Shown here: positions 21,422 to 31,569 of the stretch, piece after piece
Layout: the number at the start of each line of letters is the position of its first letter
How positions within the stretch are numbered: the stretch's first letter is position 1
Source: Cephalotus follicularis
Taxonomy: Eukaryota; Streptophyta; Magnoliopsida; Oxalidales; Cephalotaceae
Length of the DNA stretch: 64,000 bases
Direction of reading: 5' to 3'
NCBI GenBank assembly: GCA_001972305.1
Contig: BDDD01001622.1
Span: forward strand, 174,760 to 238,759
Notes under the pieces: model-generated
Seen by the model: only the letters and a program-made list of their open reading frames with translations
What the model was told of the DNA's origin: nothing
Databases searched by the model: none
Made by a program: the position numbers and the translations under genes

Positions 21422-24116
21422 TGTAACGCCCGGTATTTTCCTGAATGTAATATTTTGAATTATGATGTAATCATTAATCTTGATTTAATGAGAATGTTGA
21501 GTTTTAACCTCAAAAGATGCTTGCAAACCCTAATTATGGACTTGGAGGTGGAGTATGTATGTTAAAGCTTGAAACGGCGCTGTTTTGGCCAAAAGACATC
21601 GTCGCCTTTTGGAAAGACGTCGACTCCTTTGTGAGCTAGGGCACACATGAATGCATGGGCATGCACGTCGATTCGGGAAGGAGGCATCGACACCTTCTTA
21701 CGAATGGACAAAGACATCGACGTCCAGGGAAAGACGTCGACGCCTTTGTATGAATGGCCAGCACGTTCTTCGTCTGCAGAACAACATGCTAGAGGGATTT
21801 GTTTAAGGGGCTTACCTAAAGCCTTTTTTGAGTGCTGTGTGGCGTGTTGTGCATATGGGTGTGTTGCCAGAACATGCCTCACATGGCTCATGCAAGGGGG
21901 AATCCTCACCTGCTACCTGCAATGCAAAGGATAGTTAAAGAATGTAAAGAAATGCAGAAAAGGGAGTAGGTGAGAGAGAGTTGGAGTGTGGCTATCAAAT
22001 GCTGGAATGGAAATGTCGGGGGAGAGCCTTCTGCATAAAGGGCACCCTCCCCACTTGTCTCTCTCGTTTTACAACGCCAGAAGAGAGAGAGAGAGTGAAA
22101 CAGTGAATGTGTGTATTCAACCATTGTTGAAGCTTGGAGCTTGGACCTTGAGGCTACTGGTGCAGCTACGGGACGGATCAAGAAGAGCTGCTGTGACTTC
22201 GTGGAATACTAAAAGAGGTGGACTTTCGGTTTCTAACTTGAAACCAGAGGTAGGGGAAAGCCATACTGTAAATTCGAGCTTAATATTCATGCATGGTTTA
22301 TGAATTCTGAATGTATAAAAATGCATAATTCTTGGATTGTTACTGTTACTGGATTGATGCTATGATATGCTAGATGTGTTTATAGTATCTACATGTTGGT
22401 TTCTTGCTGTGAAAACCCGTTGCTACGCATAATTGTGGGTGGTTAAAGCCACTGTTTGATAAGTCGTGAGGTAGAAGACGACCACTGTTGGAAATGACGT
22501 CGACTTCTTTTATTATACGTCGACGCTATTATGTAATACACTGTCGTTCTGAGGTTTCAGACCCTAAGACATCGACTTCTTTATAATGACATCGACGTCT
22601 TTTATGTTTTACCTCGTTACTGACTGAGAGGGATCGACGTCTTTGGGAAGACATCGACACCCCGGACCGCTTACCTGGTTCCTGTTGAAAAAGGCATCGA
22701 CGCCTTTTAGTTAGACATCGATGCCATTTCATGATACGCTGTCGTTTTGAGGTTCCTTCTGTTGAAGAACAAGCTGACACTGAGGCTGGGTTTTGACGCA
22801 CGACTCGAAGACATCGACGTCTTTGGGAAAGACGTCGACGTCTTTTTTACTGTTTGGAGATTTCTTCATCGGATGACACAGAACGATCTCAATTCCTATT
22901 TGAGTGCATTTGAGCATATGTATGCATTGCATATGTACTGTTTACTGCCTAATTGTGTACTGTTTGAATATTATTTATGATTTCAAAAGTGTTGATACCT
23001 TAGAAATGTACAAATAAGCTCGGAATGAGATATTTTGGGTATGAAAATATGTATTGACCAAATAACATATTTTCAACCGAACGATTTATACTACTGAAAC
23101 TGTTACTGATATTTTCTACTGAAAATACTTATTTTCAAATGTTGTCAATTTTGGAAACATTTTGGAAAATAACTGCCTGTTATTGATCAAATCGATCATC
23201 ACTGTTTACTGTACTGTTACTGTTTAAATACACTGTTTTCTCTGTGAATTGATTGTGACTGTGTTTGCGCTACTAGTTGCGTGGCGGAGGTTGCCAATGA
23301 TGACTAGTGGTAAGGGCAGGCCTAGGGGCCTGGAGCATGGCTAGGTGTCCCACTGTACTGTTGCCTCACCCGATTGCCCGATGTGGGGATAGTCGTGGGA
23401 GTGTAGCGTGGGGCCAGGAGTTGGCGGCGCTATAACTGTTGTTGTGGTCCTATGCGGACATACTGTACTGTACTGTTTACTGGTCCTTTACGGACATTAC
23501 TGTGATTGTTGACGTAGCCCTGGCCGGGTTAAAACTGCACTGTTACTGTACACATACATTTTTAAATATGTAACACTGATATTTTACTTTACTGATATAC
23601 GTATTTTCATATATGTATAAACCGGGTTTCACTGCACTGCATCATTTATGCATTCATATCATGACATGCATTATGTTAATCCCAATTTACTGTTATGACT
23701 TAGCCGAGTGAGGACAAAGGCTAACCCCCTACTTTACAGATTGATGCAGTGGACTGTTGGATCAGCATTGATGAAGACCATGTTATTATTCCCGTTTTGT
23801 TTATTATTTTGTTTTGTAATAAACCCATATGGATTGTTGATCCGGATGTACCATCTTTATGATTATGTTTCTAAAGGATTTTATATTGTACTGTTTTGTT
23901 CACGCTCCGTTTTATGGGCGATTGACTTTTATGATCTGTTTTTGGGTACCGTACGGTATGGGACGTACGTTACATGTTGGCAGCTTATGTTCCTTTATGC
24001 TTCCGCAACTGTTATGCTTGGAAAAGTTTAAGATTTCACGGTTTTCACATGAGCTGTATTTGTGTTAATTGCCTTTACCGCTTTAATGCTGCGTTTATTG
24101 TAAACGGGGTGTGACA
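21422..24116 (+). repeat. 3' LTR of Tekay T3 (complete)
   Basis: A 2695-bp LTR from TGTAACGCCCGG to GGGGTGTGACA. It is the only complete Tekay LTR here with a matching partner. It carries two TCGAC motif groups (about 21595-21750 and 22495-22845) and two copies of the GGGGCC...GGAGTTGGC type block. Right of it, Athila gag sequence resumes. Confidence 0.92.
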
Positions 24117-24700
24117 AATTGCTTGGTCTGGTAATCGATCCCTTCGTAGATGATTTGGCATAAATGCCATGTGATCAAACCGTGATGGGGACACTCTAAG
24201 AGAAGATCCTTAAAACGTTTCATACACCTAGAAAATGATTCATTTGGTTTTTAACGAAACTGGAAAATGTCATTCCTAAGTTTATTTGTTTTATGAAGCG
24301 GAAAGAATTTCTTTAGGAACGAGACAGTGAACTGATCCCAAGTGGAGATGGAATTAGTTGGGAGACTGTAGAGCCATTTCTTTGCTCCGTCTTTAAGAGC
24401 AAAATTTATGAATCGAAACTTGATATCATCGTCAGACAGTTGCTGAAGTTTCATGAGGGCACATACCTCCTCGAACTCGCGAAGGAAGAGATATGCATCC
24501 TCATTGGGTACACCATGAATGTGCGGGAGCATGCTAATAAACTGCGATTTTAACTCAAAATTGTTCCCGTTAGGTGCAGGCAACAGGATACTGGATGGTT
24601 GCGCTGTCCTAGCGGGGTAGAATTTATCGCGAAGAGTTTGAAGTGGGCGTGTGTCCGCCTAGGTCTTGGTTGGTTAATTCTTTCTAAACGATTATTTGGA
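24117..24700 (-). pseudogene. Athila-like gag, N-terminal part (B)
   Basis: Capsid-type gag fragment on the minus strand. It contains PNGNNFELKSQFISMLPHIH, then REFEEVCALMKLQQLSDDDI and WLYSLPTNSISTWDQF, and FLKKFFPLHKTNKLRNDI. After one frame break near 24250 it continues PNESFSRCMKRFKDLLLECP, then IIYEGIDYQTKQ, where it stops at the Tekay T3 LTR. The zinc knuckle half of gag is missing from the window. From about 24700 to 25203 lies an AT-rich leader with no feature I can support. Confidence 0.85.
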
Positions 24701-25203
24701 CCACGAACCCAATCGGTCATAAACTAAAACTAAGAATCCTAAACTAATGGTAAAAATTAACTTAGCAAAATTAGGGTTTGTTTAAAGCTTATGCAAGGAT
24801 TATGAGAATTTGTTGTTAAAGCTTAAAGCTTATGCAATTCCCTAATTAAACTAAGCTAATGGAAACAGTAAGGTCAAGGCAAGAAACCTAATTTATCTAC
24901 GTTAGAGAATTGTTAAAGTTTATGCGAATGAAGTTAAATGTTTGTTAATAATTATGCTGAACCTAGTTATCTAAGTTAGAATTTGTTAGAGAAACATAAA
25001 AACAGAAAATAAAAACAGAAAATAATAATAAAAATAATAAAAAGAAAAATTAACGTAGAGCACACACTAATAAACTAATTATTCTAACTCACACAGATCA
25101 AAGTAGAAAAAATCACAGAATAAAACAAACCAGTTTTTTTTTTTTTGGATTCTAAACTAAATACTACGAATCAGTTAAATAAATTTAAACTAATTTAAAC
25201 GTT

Positions 25204-25221
25204 TCCCCGGCAACGGCGCCA
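25204..25221 (-). other. Primer-binding site of Athila-like B
   Basis: The minus strand reads TGGCGCCGTTGCCGGGGA, the tRNA-Asp type primer site common in Athila/Tat-group elements. It is separated by six bases from the LTR end at 25228. Confidence 0.92.
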
Positions 25222-25607
25222 AAAACTTGTTCACGTAAAAAGAATGTTTTAAAATTTATAGCCGCAAGTGCACGGATCATGCAGTAACGGGTCGAACGCA
25301 GGGAAACGTAAACTAGTTGTAATTTATTCAACCTATGCGAAGTATACCAATTTTGAGATAAAATATTAAAAACTACTCCTAATTATGCAAAGTAAAATAA
25401 AACAATTGAAAACAGGAAATAAAATAAAATATCAGACTAAGATAATTACAAAAATAAAGCGTGTAAATTAAAACTAATTAAAGCAATGAATAAAAACTAA
25501 GAGAAAATATAATTAAAAAGCGGTTTAGGGTATAGAAACTCATCGTAGATTGTATTGAACAATTCCATGAAGTTGAACGATCATACCTTGGTAAACAACG
25601 GCAGCTA

Positions 25608-25760
25608 GGTCGATACGGAGTGCGGCGGTGACGACAAGACGTATGAGTAGACATGCTAGGTCTATACGAATTACGACAGCGATAACGGCGGCAAGACGTA
25701 TGAGTAGACATGCTAGGTCTATACGAAGTGTGTTCGTTGCGACAAATCGTATGAGTAGTC
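25608..25760. repeat. Tandem repeat in Athila LTR
   Basis: GTATGAGTAG recurs at 25641, 25698 and 25749 with surrounding text such as ACATGCTAGGTCTATACG, giving units of about 51-57 bp. It is homologous to the 51-bp repeat in LTR G on the other strand. Confidence 0.8.
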
Positions 25761-26154
25761 TCCGTTGAATTAAGCACCATTTATTCGCCAACTTTAAGCT
25801 TCACCGACAAGATGTTTGTGGATTTTAATCAGACAGACAAAGTGTGTGTGAAGGCAGAAATATTGAAGAACAAATCAAATATTCAAGGATTTTTATTGAT
25901 GGAATTGAAATAATAAAAATCTAGGCTTTGTTCTTCCCCAAAACCTTAAAAGGTTTAGCTACTAAACATTGTGAAGAAAACTAAATTGATGAAAAGAAAT
26001 TAGGGTTGCCTCTACACTAATCTACACACTACTTTTTTGTTTCTGGCCGAATATAACATACTTATAGACTACTAAGTTGATCAAAAACGGAATAAAAGCA
26101 ATCCTAGTTACAAAATATGGCAAAAATCTGAACTTTCTATTTCTGCTGCAGAGG

Positions 26155-26605
26155 AAGACGTCGACTTCTTTTGGAAAGGCGTCGACTTCTTTGTGTAAAA
26201 ATCGCGACTTTGCTGAGATGTGAGAGAGAGGCGTCCACTTCTTCTTGAAAGGCGTCGACGTCTTTTGGTCAAAAGTTACAGGACAATTTGGCATAAAGAC
26301 ATCGATGTTTTGTGTGAAAGATATCGATCTGCATGAAAGGCATCGACTCCTTTTGGAAAGACACCGACTTCTTTTTCATAGCTCCTTGAAGATTGTTGTA
26401 TTGCCCAGAAAAGACGTCGACTTCTAAAAGAAAGACGTCGACTACATTTTCTAACCCAGAAAAGACATTGACTTGTATTGAAAGGAGTCGATGCTTTAGC
26501 TCCAACCCAGAAAAGACATCGACTTCTATTGAAAGGAGTCGACTTCTTTATCTCCAACCCAGAAAAGACATCGACTTCTATTGAAAGGAGTCGACTTCTT
26601 TGTCC
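26155..26605. repeat. TCGAC motif array in Athila LTR B
   Basis: Pairs of cores start at 26161/26182, 26234/26255, 26417/26438, 26468/26488, 26519/26539 and 26571/26591. The spacings are 21, 21, 21, 20, 20 and 20 bp. Flanks are AAAGACATCGACTTCT and GAAAGGAGTCGACTTCT. The last three pairs lie in a roughly 52-bp repeating unit that also includes CCAACCCAGAA. Confidence 0.88.
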
Positions 26606-26803
26606 TGTTTTCTGCAGAATTCTGCAATTCTTCAATCTTTATGCTTTAAGCTTCAATTATGCACACTTTGGGGTAATATTCTTGCACTTTGGTCTTTAAA
26701 CACTTGTACCTAAAAATCATTAAAACACAACCAAAGTAGTCTATTCCAAGCATAAAAATATCACAAATAATGCATTAAAAACAACACATTTTTATGCTAA
26801 ACA

Positions 26804-27850
26804 TGGAAGTTAGAGCTTGGACAGCAAGTGTTGGAACGAACCAAGGAGTTTCAAGCAGTACATGGGAGCTCAAACTAACCTGTTGGGTACTAAAAGAGGT
26901 GGACTTTCAGCTTCTAACTTGAGGCCAGAGGTAGGGGAAGCCATAACTGTATTTTGTGTTCAATAATTGGTGTTTGTTCAGTGATGTTTATGCATGGATT
27001 TCATGACCTATTGAACTGTTTTTAATCGCTGAAATGATGCTATGTTGTACTGGATGTGTAATGTGATGTTGCATGTCAGTTTTCTGGGACTTATACATGT
27101 TGGATTGCATGCTATTATTGAGAAAATACCACTGTTTGATCATGTCGTGAGGAAGAAGACGCTGCTGCTTGAAACCGTCGACGCCTTTGGTAAGCGTCGA
27201 CGCTTTCTTCTGTGAACTGGGTTTTATATACTAAATGCATTTGAACATCGACGCCTATGGGAGGAGACATCAACGCCCAGGTGCTGAAAGTGCTGACGCC
27301 TAAGGAATAAACGTCGAGGCTTTAGAGTCCTGTTTGGACAATTTTCACGATTTTAACACTTGACAACCCCGATTCCACTTAGGAAGCATTCAAGCATTTG
27401 TATGCATTACACATGTACTTTTTACTGCATGTCTATTGACTGTTCATAAATTGATTATGATTTCTAAGTATTGTTACATAAGAAATGCATATATGAGTTG
27501 TAAACTACCAGTGCCGGCTAGTGGTAGGCTTGACCTAGGAGCCAGGAGTTGGCTGGGTAACTCACTATACTGTACTGTTGTCTTGCTTGGCTGCCTGGAG
27601 TAGGGACCGAAGTGGGAGTGTAATGTGGGGCCAGGAGTTGGCGGCGTTACACATACTGCCTGCCTGTTGTGGTCCCTTTGCGGACTTACTGTACTGTTAC
27701 TGGTCCTGTTTGAACACTACTGTGCCTGTTTGATGTAGCCCTGGCCGGGCTACCACTGTACTGTTGTTGTATACGTATATTTTTCATATATGTTCCCACT
27801 AATATTTTACCGTACTGTTAAATTATATATGTATTTTCATATATATATAT
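26804..27850 (+). repeat. Tekay LTR T2, right part
   Basis: Continues the LTR broken at 10808. It begins with the repeated TGGAA and runs through GTACTAAAAGAGGTGGACTT, a TCGAC group (27175-27325, first pair 27178/27197) and the GGGGCCAGGAGTTGGCGGCG block near 27627. It stops in an AT run (about 27836-27856), where Angela LTR sequence follows. The last several hundred bases of a Tekay LTR (GACTTAGCCGAGTGAGG onward) are missing. Confidence 0.85.
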
Positions 27851-28021
27851 ATATGTAATCGTTTATCTGTTAGTTGTTCATTAGAGATCCTGACATTATT
27901 ATATTCGTTTATGGTATTAGATAACGGTTGTTCTTTTTTGAGCCACTTTAATGAAAATTAAAGTTGAACAATCTATCTACCTAACGCCTAAAATGACCAT
28001 AATCTTAGTTTTATTCTTACA
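27851..28021 (+). repeat. 5' LTR of Angela A, right part
   Basis: Matches the last about 180 bp of the 3' LTR (TAATCGTTTATCTGTTAGTT to TTATTCTTACA, 40509-40691), ending directly before the primer-binding site. About 78 bp of LTR between the two 5' LTR parts are missing. Confidence 0.88.
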
Positions 28022-28023
28022 AT

Positions 28024-28035
28024 TGGTATCAGAGC
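28024..28035 (+). other. Primer-binding site of Angela A
   Basis: TGGTATCAGAGC, initiator methionine tRNA type, two bases after the LTR end CTTACA. Confidence 0.92.
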
Positions 28036-29409
28036 GTACTAATCAACACCAGTTAAACATTGTTTTTGGTTTTCTGTGGTTGTTTTGGATTATGTTTACG
28101 GTTCTTTGGAATTATGGTCTGTAATCTCTCTTATACTGGATTTTGATTAATTCAGTGGGAGTTTTACCATATTATGCCACACTTTATTCGATTAGCCATC
28201 GAAAATTAAAATTGTTAAGTTTACGTTCAATTTTATATTATATGTGATTTTGGATGTGATTTGCACGATGGTATGGCTATGGGACATGACCTAGTTTTTA
28301 TTTTGTTTTCTTTCGTGGATGTTTAATTTGCTTTCTTACTTTATTGGGCTTGTATTTTGGTGGCCTGCGTTCACCTTAATTTCTTATTTTTTTTTATTCC
28401 TCTCTAGGGTAGATTCTTTTCTTTAAAATTTAATTGTAATTTTATTAAAAGCTTTGTAAGCAAAAGGAGGAGAATCGAAGGAGAGGAAAATCAAGAAAGT
28501 TGCAAGACCAAGATGAAGACCATGGATGCATGCATTGTGTAATAAAGTAGAACTAAATAGTTCACCTAGGAGACCCGGTGATCACATTGGCTCATGTGGA
28601 TCACTATATAATTGTCCGTATCGTAACCATGTTTTATGTTGTACTTTCGATGCATGTGTTGGACCATTGGTCCAATTACGTCATTTGCATGTAAGTCGTA
28701 ATTAATTGGATTTGGCTAAGATAACCAATGAATTAATTAATGGATCGGCTTAATTAAAATGTGAGACCTAAAATCCCTCCAAGGATGAAATAATAAGTCT
28801 TACCACTAGGGACACTAAGAGTGACCCGACGTGGCCTTCCATGGTTCTCGTTGAGTGGCATTGGCATATTGTGGGTTTGTTAGCTAAAGCTAAGGTCTGC
28901 GATCTGTTTGGTGTCATGTTAACGTCAGTATTATATACTGGAAGGAAATCACAATGTTTTGCACTTGGACACGTAAACGTGTGGGTGTCAAAACATGTGT
29001 ATTACTTTGAGGACTGTGGGTATTGACTTATAGTAGCTCTAATGGTTTGTCATGCTAAAGCTGAGATCATATTGAGCTAGTGGGCTAAACCTATGATTGG
29101 ACCTTACACGAGCGTGTGGGATTAGATCCTGAGCTATGTAAATTGGCAGGTGAGCCTACCTATCTTAGGTGTTGTGATTTGTCATGCTAAAGCTAAGGCC
29201 ATAATATACTGAGATAGATTCCAATCCCCACTAGGAGATTAGATCTCCCGAATTCCACATGGAGGTGTGGGATACGATTAGAATAGTGGGAAGAGCCATA
29301 ATCACTAAAGACCAAGTGTTATGGCAGTAACATGGATAATGCAAAATGGAATATTTGCTAATAATCTCTTTATTGTTTCCTACAGGTTGTGTTATATACT
29401 TTGCTAAAA
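28036..29409 (+). other. Leader of Angela A with dispersed repeats
   Basis: About 1.4 kb untranslated leader between primer-binding site and gag. A motif TTTGTCATGCTAAAGCTAAGG occurs three times in near-copy (about 28876, 29045 and 29178). It shares ATGGTATGGCTATG-type text (28268) and CCCCACTAGGAGATTAGATC-type text (29227) with the leader of Angela B. I see no coding potential; the frame at 28841-29026 is in this leader. Confidence 0.7.
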
Positions 29410-30138
29410 ATGTCTGTCAGTGCCACAATTGCAAGAGTCTTAGAGACTAATAGGTTGGATGGGCCAAACTTCCTTGATTGGCAGCGCAACTTGACCTTGG
29501 TTCTGACGTCAATGAAATTGTCTCATGTGATGATGGAGTCACCCCCCACACTTGGTGACGATCCTTATTTAGACACTCAAACCGTTGCAGCTAAGTGGTT
29601 TGATGATGATGAGCAGGCTCGGTGCCTCGCTATAGCTGCCATGGTGCCAGAGCTATAGCGACAGCATGAGCATATGGAGAGCCTTGGCGCTATACTTCTC
29701 TGTCTCAAGGAGTTGTATGGTGCACGGTTTAGGACTGCTAGGTTCAACCTCTCTCGTCAGCTTTTCGGTACAAAGATGGTGGAGGAAACTTCAGTCCATG
29801 AGCATGGACTAAAGATGATAGATCTGATTGAGCAGTTGGCTCAATTGGATTTGACTATGGATAACGATTTCTACATAGATCTCATTTGGTCATCCCTCCC
29901 TCGGTCGTTTTCACAGTTTATATCGAACTTCCACATGAAGAGGGTGGACTATTATTTGCCTGAGCTGGTGGGTATGCTCAGGACTGCGGAGGCGGATCTT
30001 GGCATTGGTAAGTCAAAATCTGCCGTTATGTTTCTTCCTTCTTCTTCAAAGACTACCCAGAATAAGGGTGGGTCTAAAAGGAAAGGCAAGGCCAAGAAGA
30101 ATAAGAATAAGAGCATAAAGAAGGAAAATCCACAATGA
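29410..30138 (+). pseudogene. Angela gag (element A)
   Basis: Gag of a Ty1/Copia element. The likely start is the ATG at 29410 (MSVSATIARVLETNRLDG), with LTGP-type text FLDWQRNLTLVL following. A TAG at about 29656 breaks the frame after AAMVPEL. Downstream come LKELYGARFRTARFNLSRQL, FGTKMVEETSVHEHGLKM and LPRSFSQFISNFHMKRVDYY, then a lysine-rich tail (KRKGKAKKNKNK). It stops at 30138; the zinc knuckle follows in another piece. Confidence 0.88.
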
Positions 30139-30177
30139 GTGGTTGGGGGTATAATCAAGGATAAGCTAAAATAGCTT

Positions 30178-30390
30178 ATGGATGAGAAATCTTGTTTCCA
30201 TTGTGGAAAACAAGGACATTGGAAAAAGGATTGCAAGGAGTTTCTTGCTTCCACTGCTGGCACCTCAGGTTCAGGTACCTACATGATTGAGCTTCATGTA
30301 GCTTCTAATATTAGTTGTACTTGGGTGTTAGACACTAGTTGTGGTGCTAATATTTACAATTCTTGGCAGGGTCTAAGAAGTGCAAGGTAG
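30178..30390 (+). pseudogene. Angela zinc knuckle and protease start (A)
   Basis: Encodes a CCHC zinc knuckle CFHCGKQGHWKKDC, which packages element RNA. The aspartic protease active-site region WVLDTSCGANI follows (related element: ILDSGCGTHM). The frame ends at TAG 30388-30390 (after GLRSAR), and the protease continues in the next frame (VDLRLGDGSRI). Confidence 0.86.
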
Positions 30391-31569
30391 CTTAGAGCTG
30401 AAGAAGCAGTGGACCTACGACTGGGTGATGGATCAAGGATCATTACTAAAGTTGTAGGAGTTTATGATTTACATTTGCCTTGTGGTTTTGTAATAAGTTT
30501 GAATCCTCGTTATTTAGTTGAAAACTTAATACATAACATTGTTAGTGTTTCGTACCTTTATAAATTGGGCTTGGAGCTTGATTTTAATACTTATGGTTGT
30601 TCTCTTTTGTCTTCTAACAAAAATATCATATGTGAGGGCCACATTGATAATGGGATTTATGTTTTGAATACTGATTGCAAAACGACAGTATCAATCGAAC
30701 AAGGAACTAAAAGACAAAGAGAGAATAATGAAATTAATCATTCCTATACTTGGCACTGCAGATTGGGTCATCCTGGTGAAGCAAGGATGTCAAAGTTCGT
30801 TAAGGATGGTCTTTTGGACATTCAGCACTTAGAGTCCTTTCCAACATGTGAATCCTGCTTGCTTGGAAAAATGACCAAATATCCCTTCTCCGGTCAAGGA
30901 GAGAGGATGGTGGATTTACTGGGTTTCATCCACACCGACGTCTGTGGACCTATGTCGGTCAGTGCACGAGGAGGATATCTTTACTTCATTACTTTTAGCG
31001 ATGATTTGTCATGGTACGGGTATGTGTTTCTGATGAAACACAAATCAGATTCCTTTGAGAGGTTCAAGGAATTTAGAAATGAAGTAGATAAGCAAACAGG
31101 TAAGCCCATTAAAACACTTCGATCAGATCGAGGGGGCGAGTACCTCTCTGCTGAGTTTCAGGATTATCTTAGAGATAATGGGATTCTCTCATAGTGGACC
31201 CCTCCAGGAACACCACAGCATAATGGTGTGTCCGAACGGAGGAAGCGGACCTCTTTGTATATTGTCCGGTCCATAATGTCTTTTGTAGACCTCCCTACCT
31301 CTTTTTGGGGTTATGCACTGGAAATAGTTGCATATGTCCGTAACCGTATTCCTTCGAAATCCATTCCTTCGAAATCCATTCCTTCTACTCCGTACCAAGT
31401 ATGGAGAGGGAGGAAACCCAGCCCGAACCATTTGAATGTTCGAAATCCATTAGAAGGTTGGAACCTAGTAACCTGGAGGCACGATTAGATCGGTGTCGGT
31501 TTGTGGGGTATCCCAAAGAAATGATAGGATATTATTTCTACCATCCTAGAGAACAAAAAGTGTTTGTTT
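30391..31569 (+). pseudogene. Angela protease end and integrase (A)
   Basis: Contains the end of protease, the GAG-pre-integrase zinc region (HCRLGHPGEARM and CESCLLGKM) and the integrase core with HTDVCGPMSV (first Asp), SDRGGEYLSAEF (second Asp) and, after an in-frame TAG at 31192, GVSERRKRT (glutamate). The TAG is CAG in related elements (SQWTPPGTPQHNG). The tail is frameshifted around 31440, and KVFV is cut by LTR H at 31570. The block IPSKSIPSKSIPS near 31345-31395 is a small in-frame tandem duplication. Confidence 0.88.

Larger units (their letters stand above)
15986..24116 (+). mobile_element. Tekay chromovirus T3 (internally deleted)
   Basis: Plus-strand Ty3/Gypsy element inserted in the Athila-like element B, antisense to it. 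It has a 5' LTR (15986-18462, first 48 bp missing), an assembly gap, pol from RT onward (18762-21376), a polypurine tract and a complete 3' LTR (21422-24116). The LTRs differ by only scattered bases, so it looks like one of the younger insertions. Primer-binding site, gag and protease are absent from the sequence as given. The left flank has lost Athila gag/protease sequence together with the LTR start, so no target duplication remains. Confidence 0.88.
10809..26803 (-). mobile_element. Athila-like Ty3/Gypsy element B with nested Tekay
   Basis: Minus-strand element bounded by LTR ends TGTTCACG (10809 and 25228 on the plus strand) and CTAAACA (26803). A perfect 5-bp target duplication TGGAA is at 10804-10808 and 26804-26808. 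Its parts from right to left are 5' LTR, primer-binding site, gag fragment, inserted Tekay T3, protease, RT, RNase H, the first half of integrase and a 3' LTR stub. Missing are the gag C-terminus, the rest of integrase, any env-like region and most of the 3' LTR. The tRNA-Asp type primer site and the protease and RT sequence place it in the Athila/Tat group, most likely Athila-like. Confidence 0.88.
25228..26803 (-). repeat. 5' LTR of Athila-like element B
   Basis: A 1576-bp LTR. On the minus strand it starts TGTTTAGCATAAAAATG (26803) and ends CGTGAACA (25228). It contains a TCGAC array (26155-26605), a minus-strand TATA-like box (26063-26068) and a three-unit tandem repeat (25608-25760). It is the partner of the stub at 10809-11180 and a relative of LTR G at 6646-8171. 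Confidence 0.92.

Noticed and set aside
28841-29026. 61-codon frame before Angela A gag
   Set aside because: It is in the leader with the dispersed repeat, with no similarity to gag and no counterpart in Angela B.
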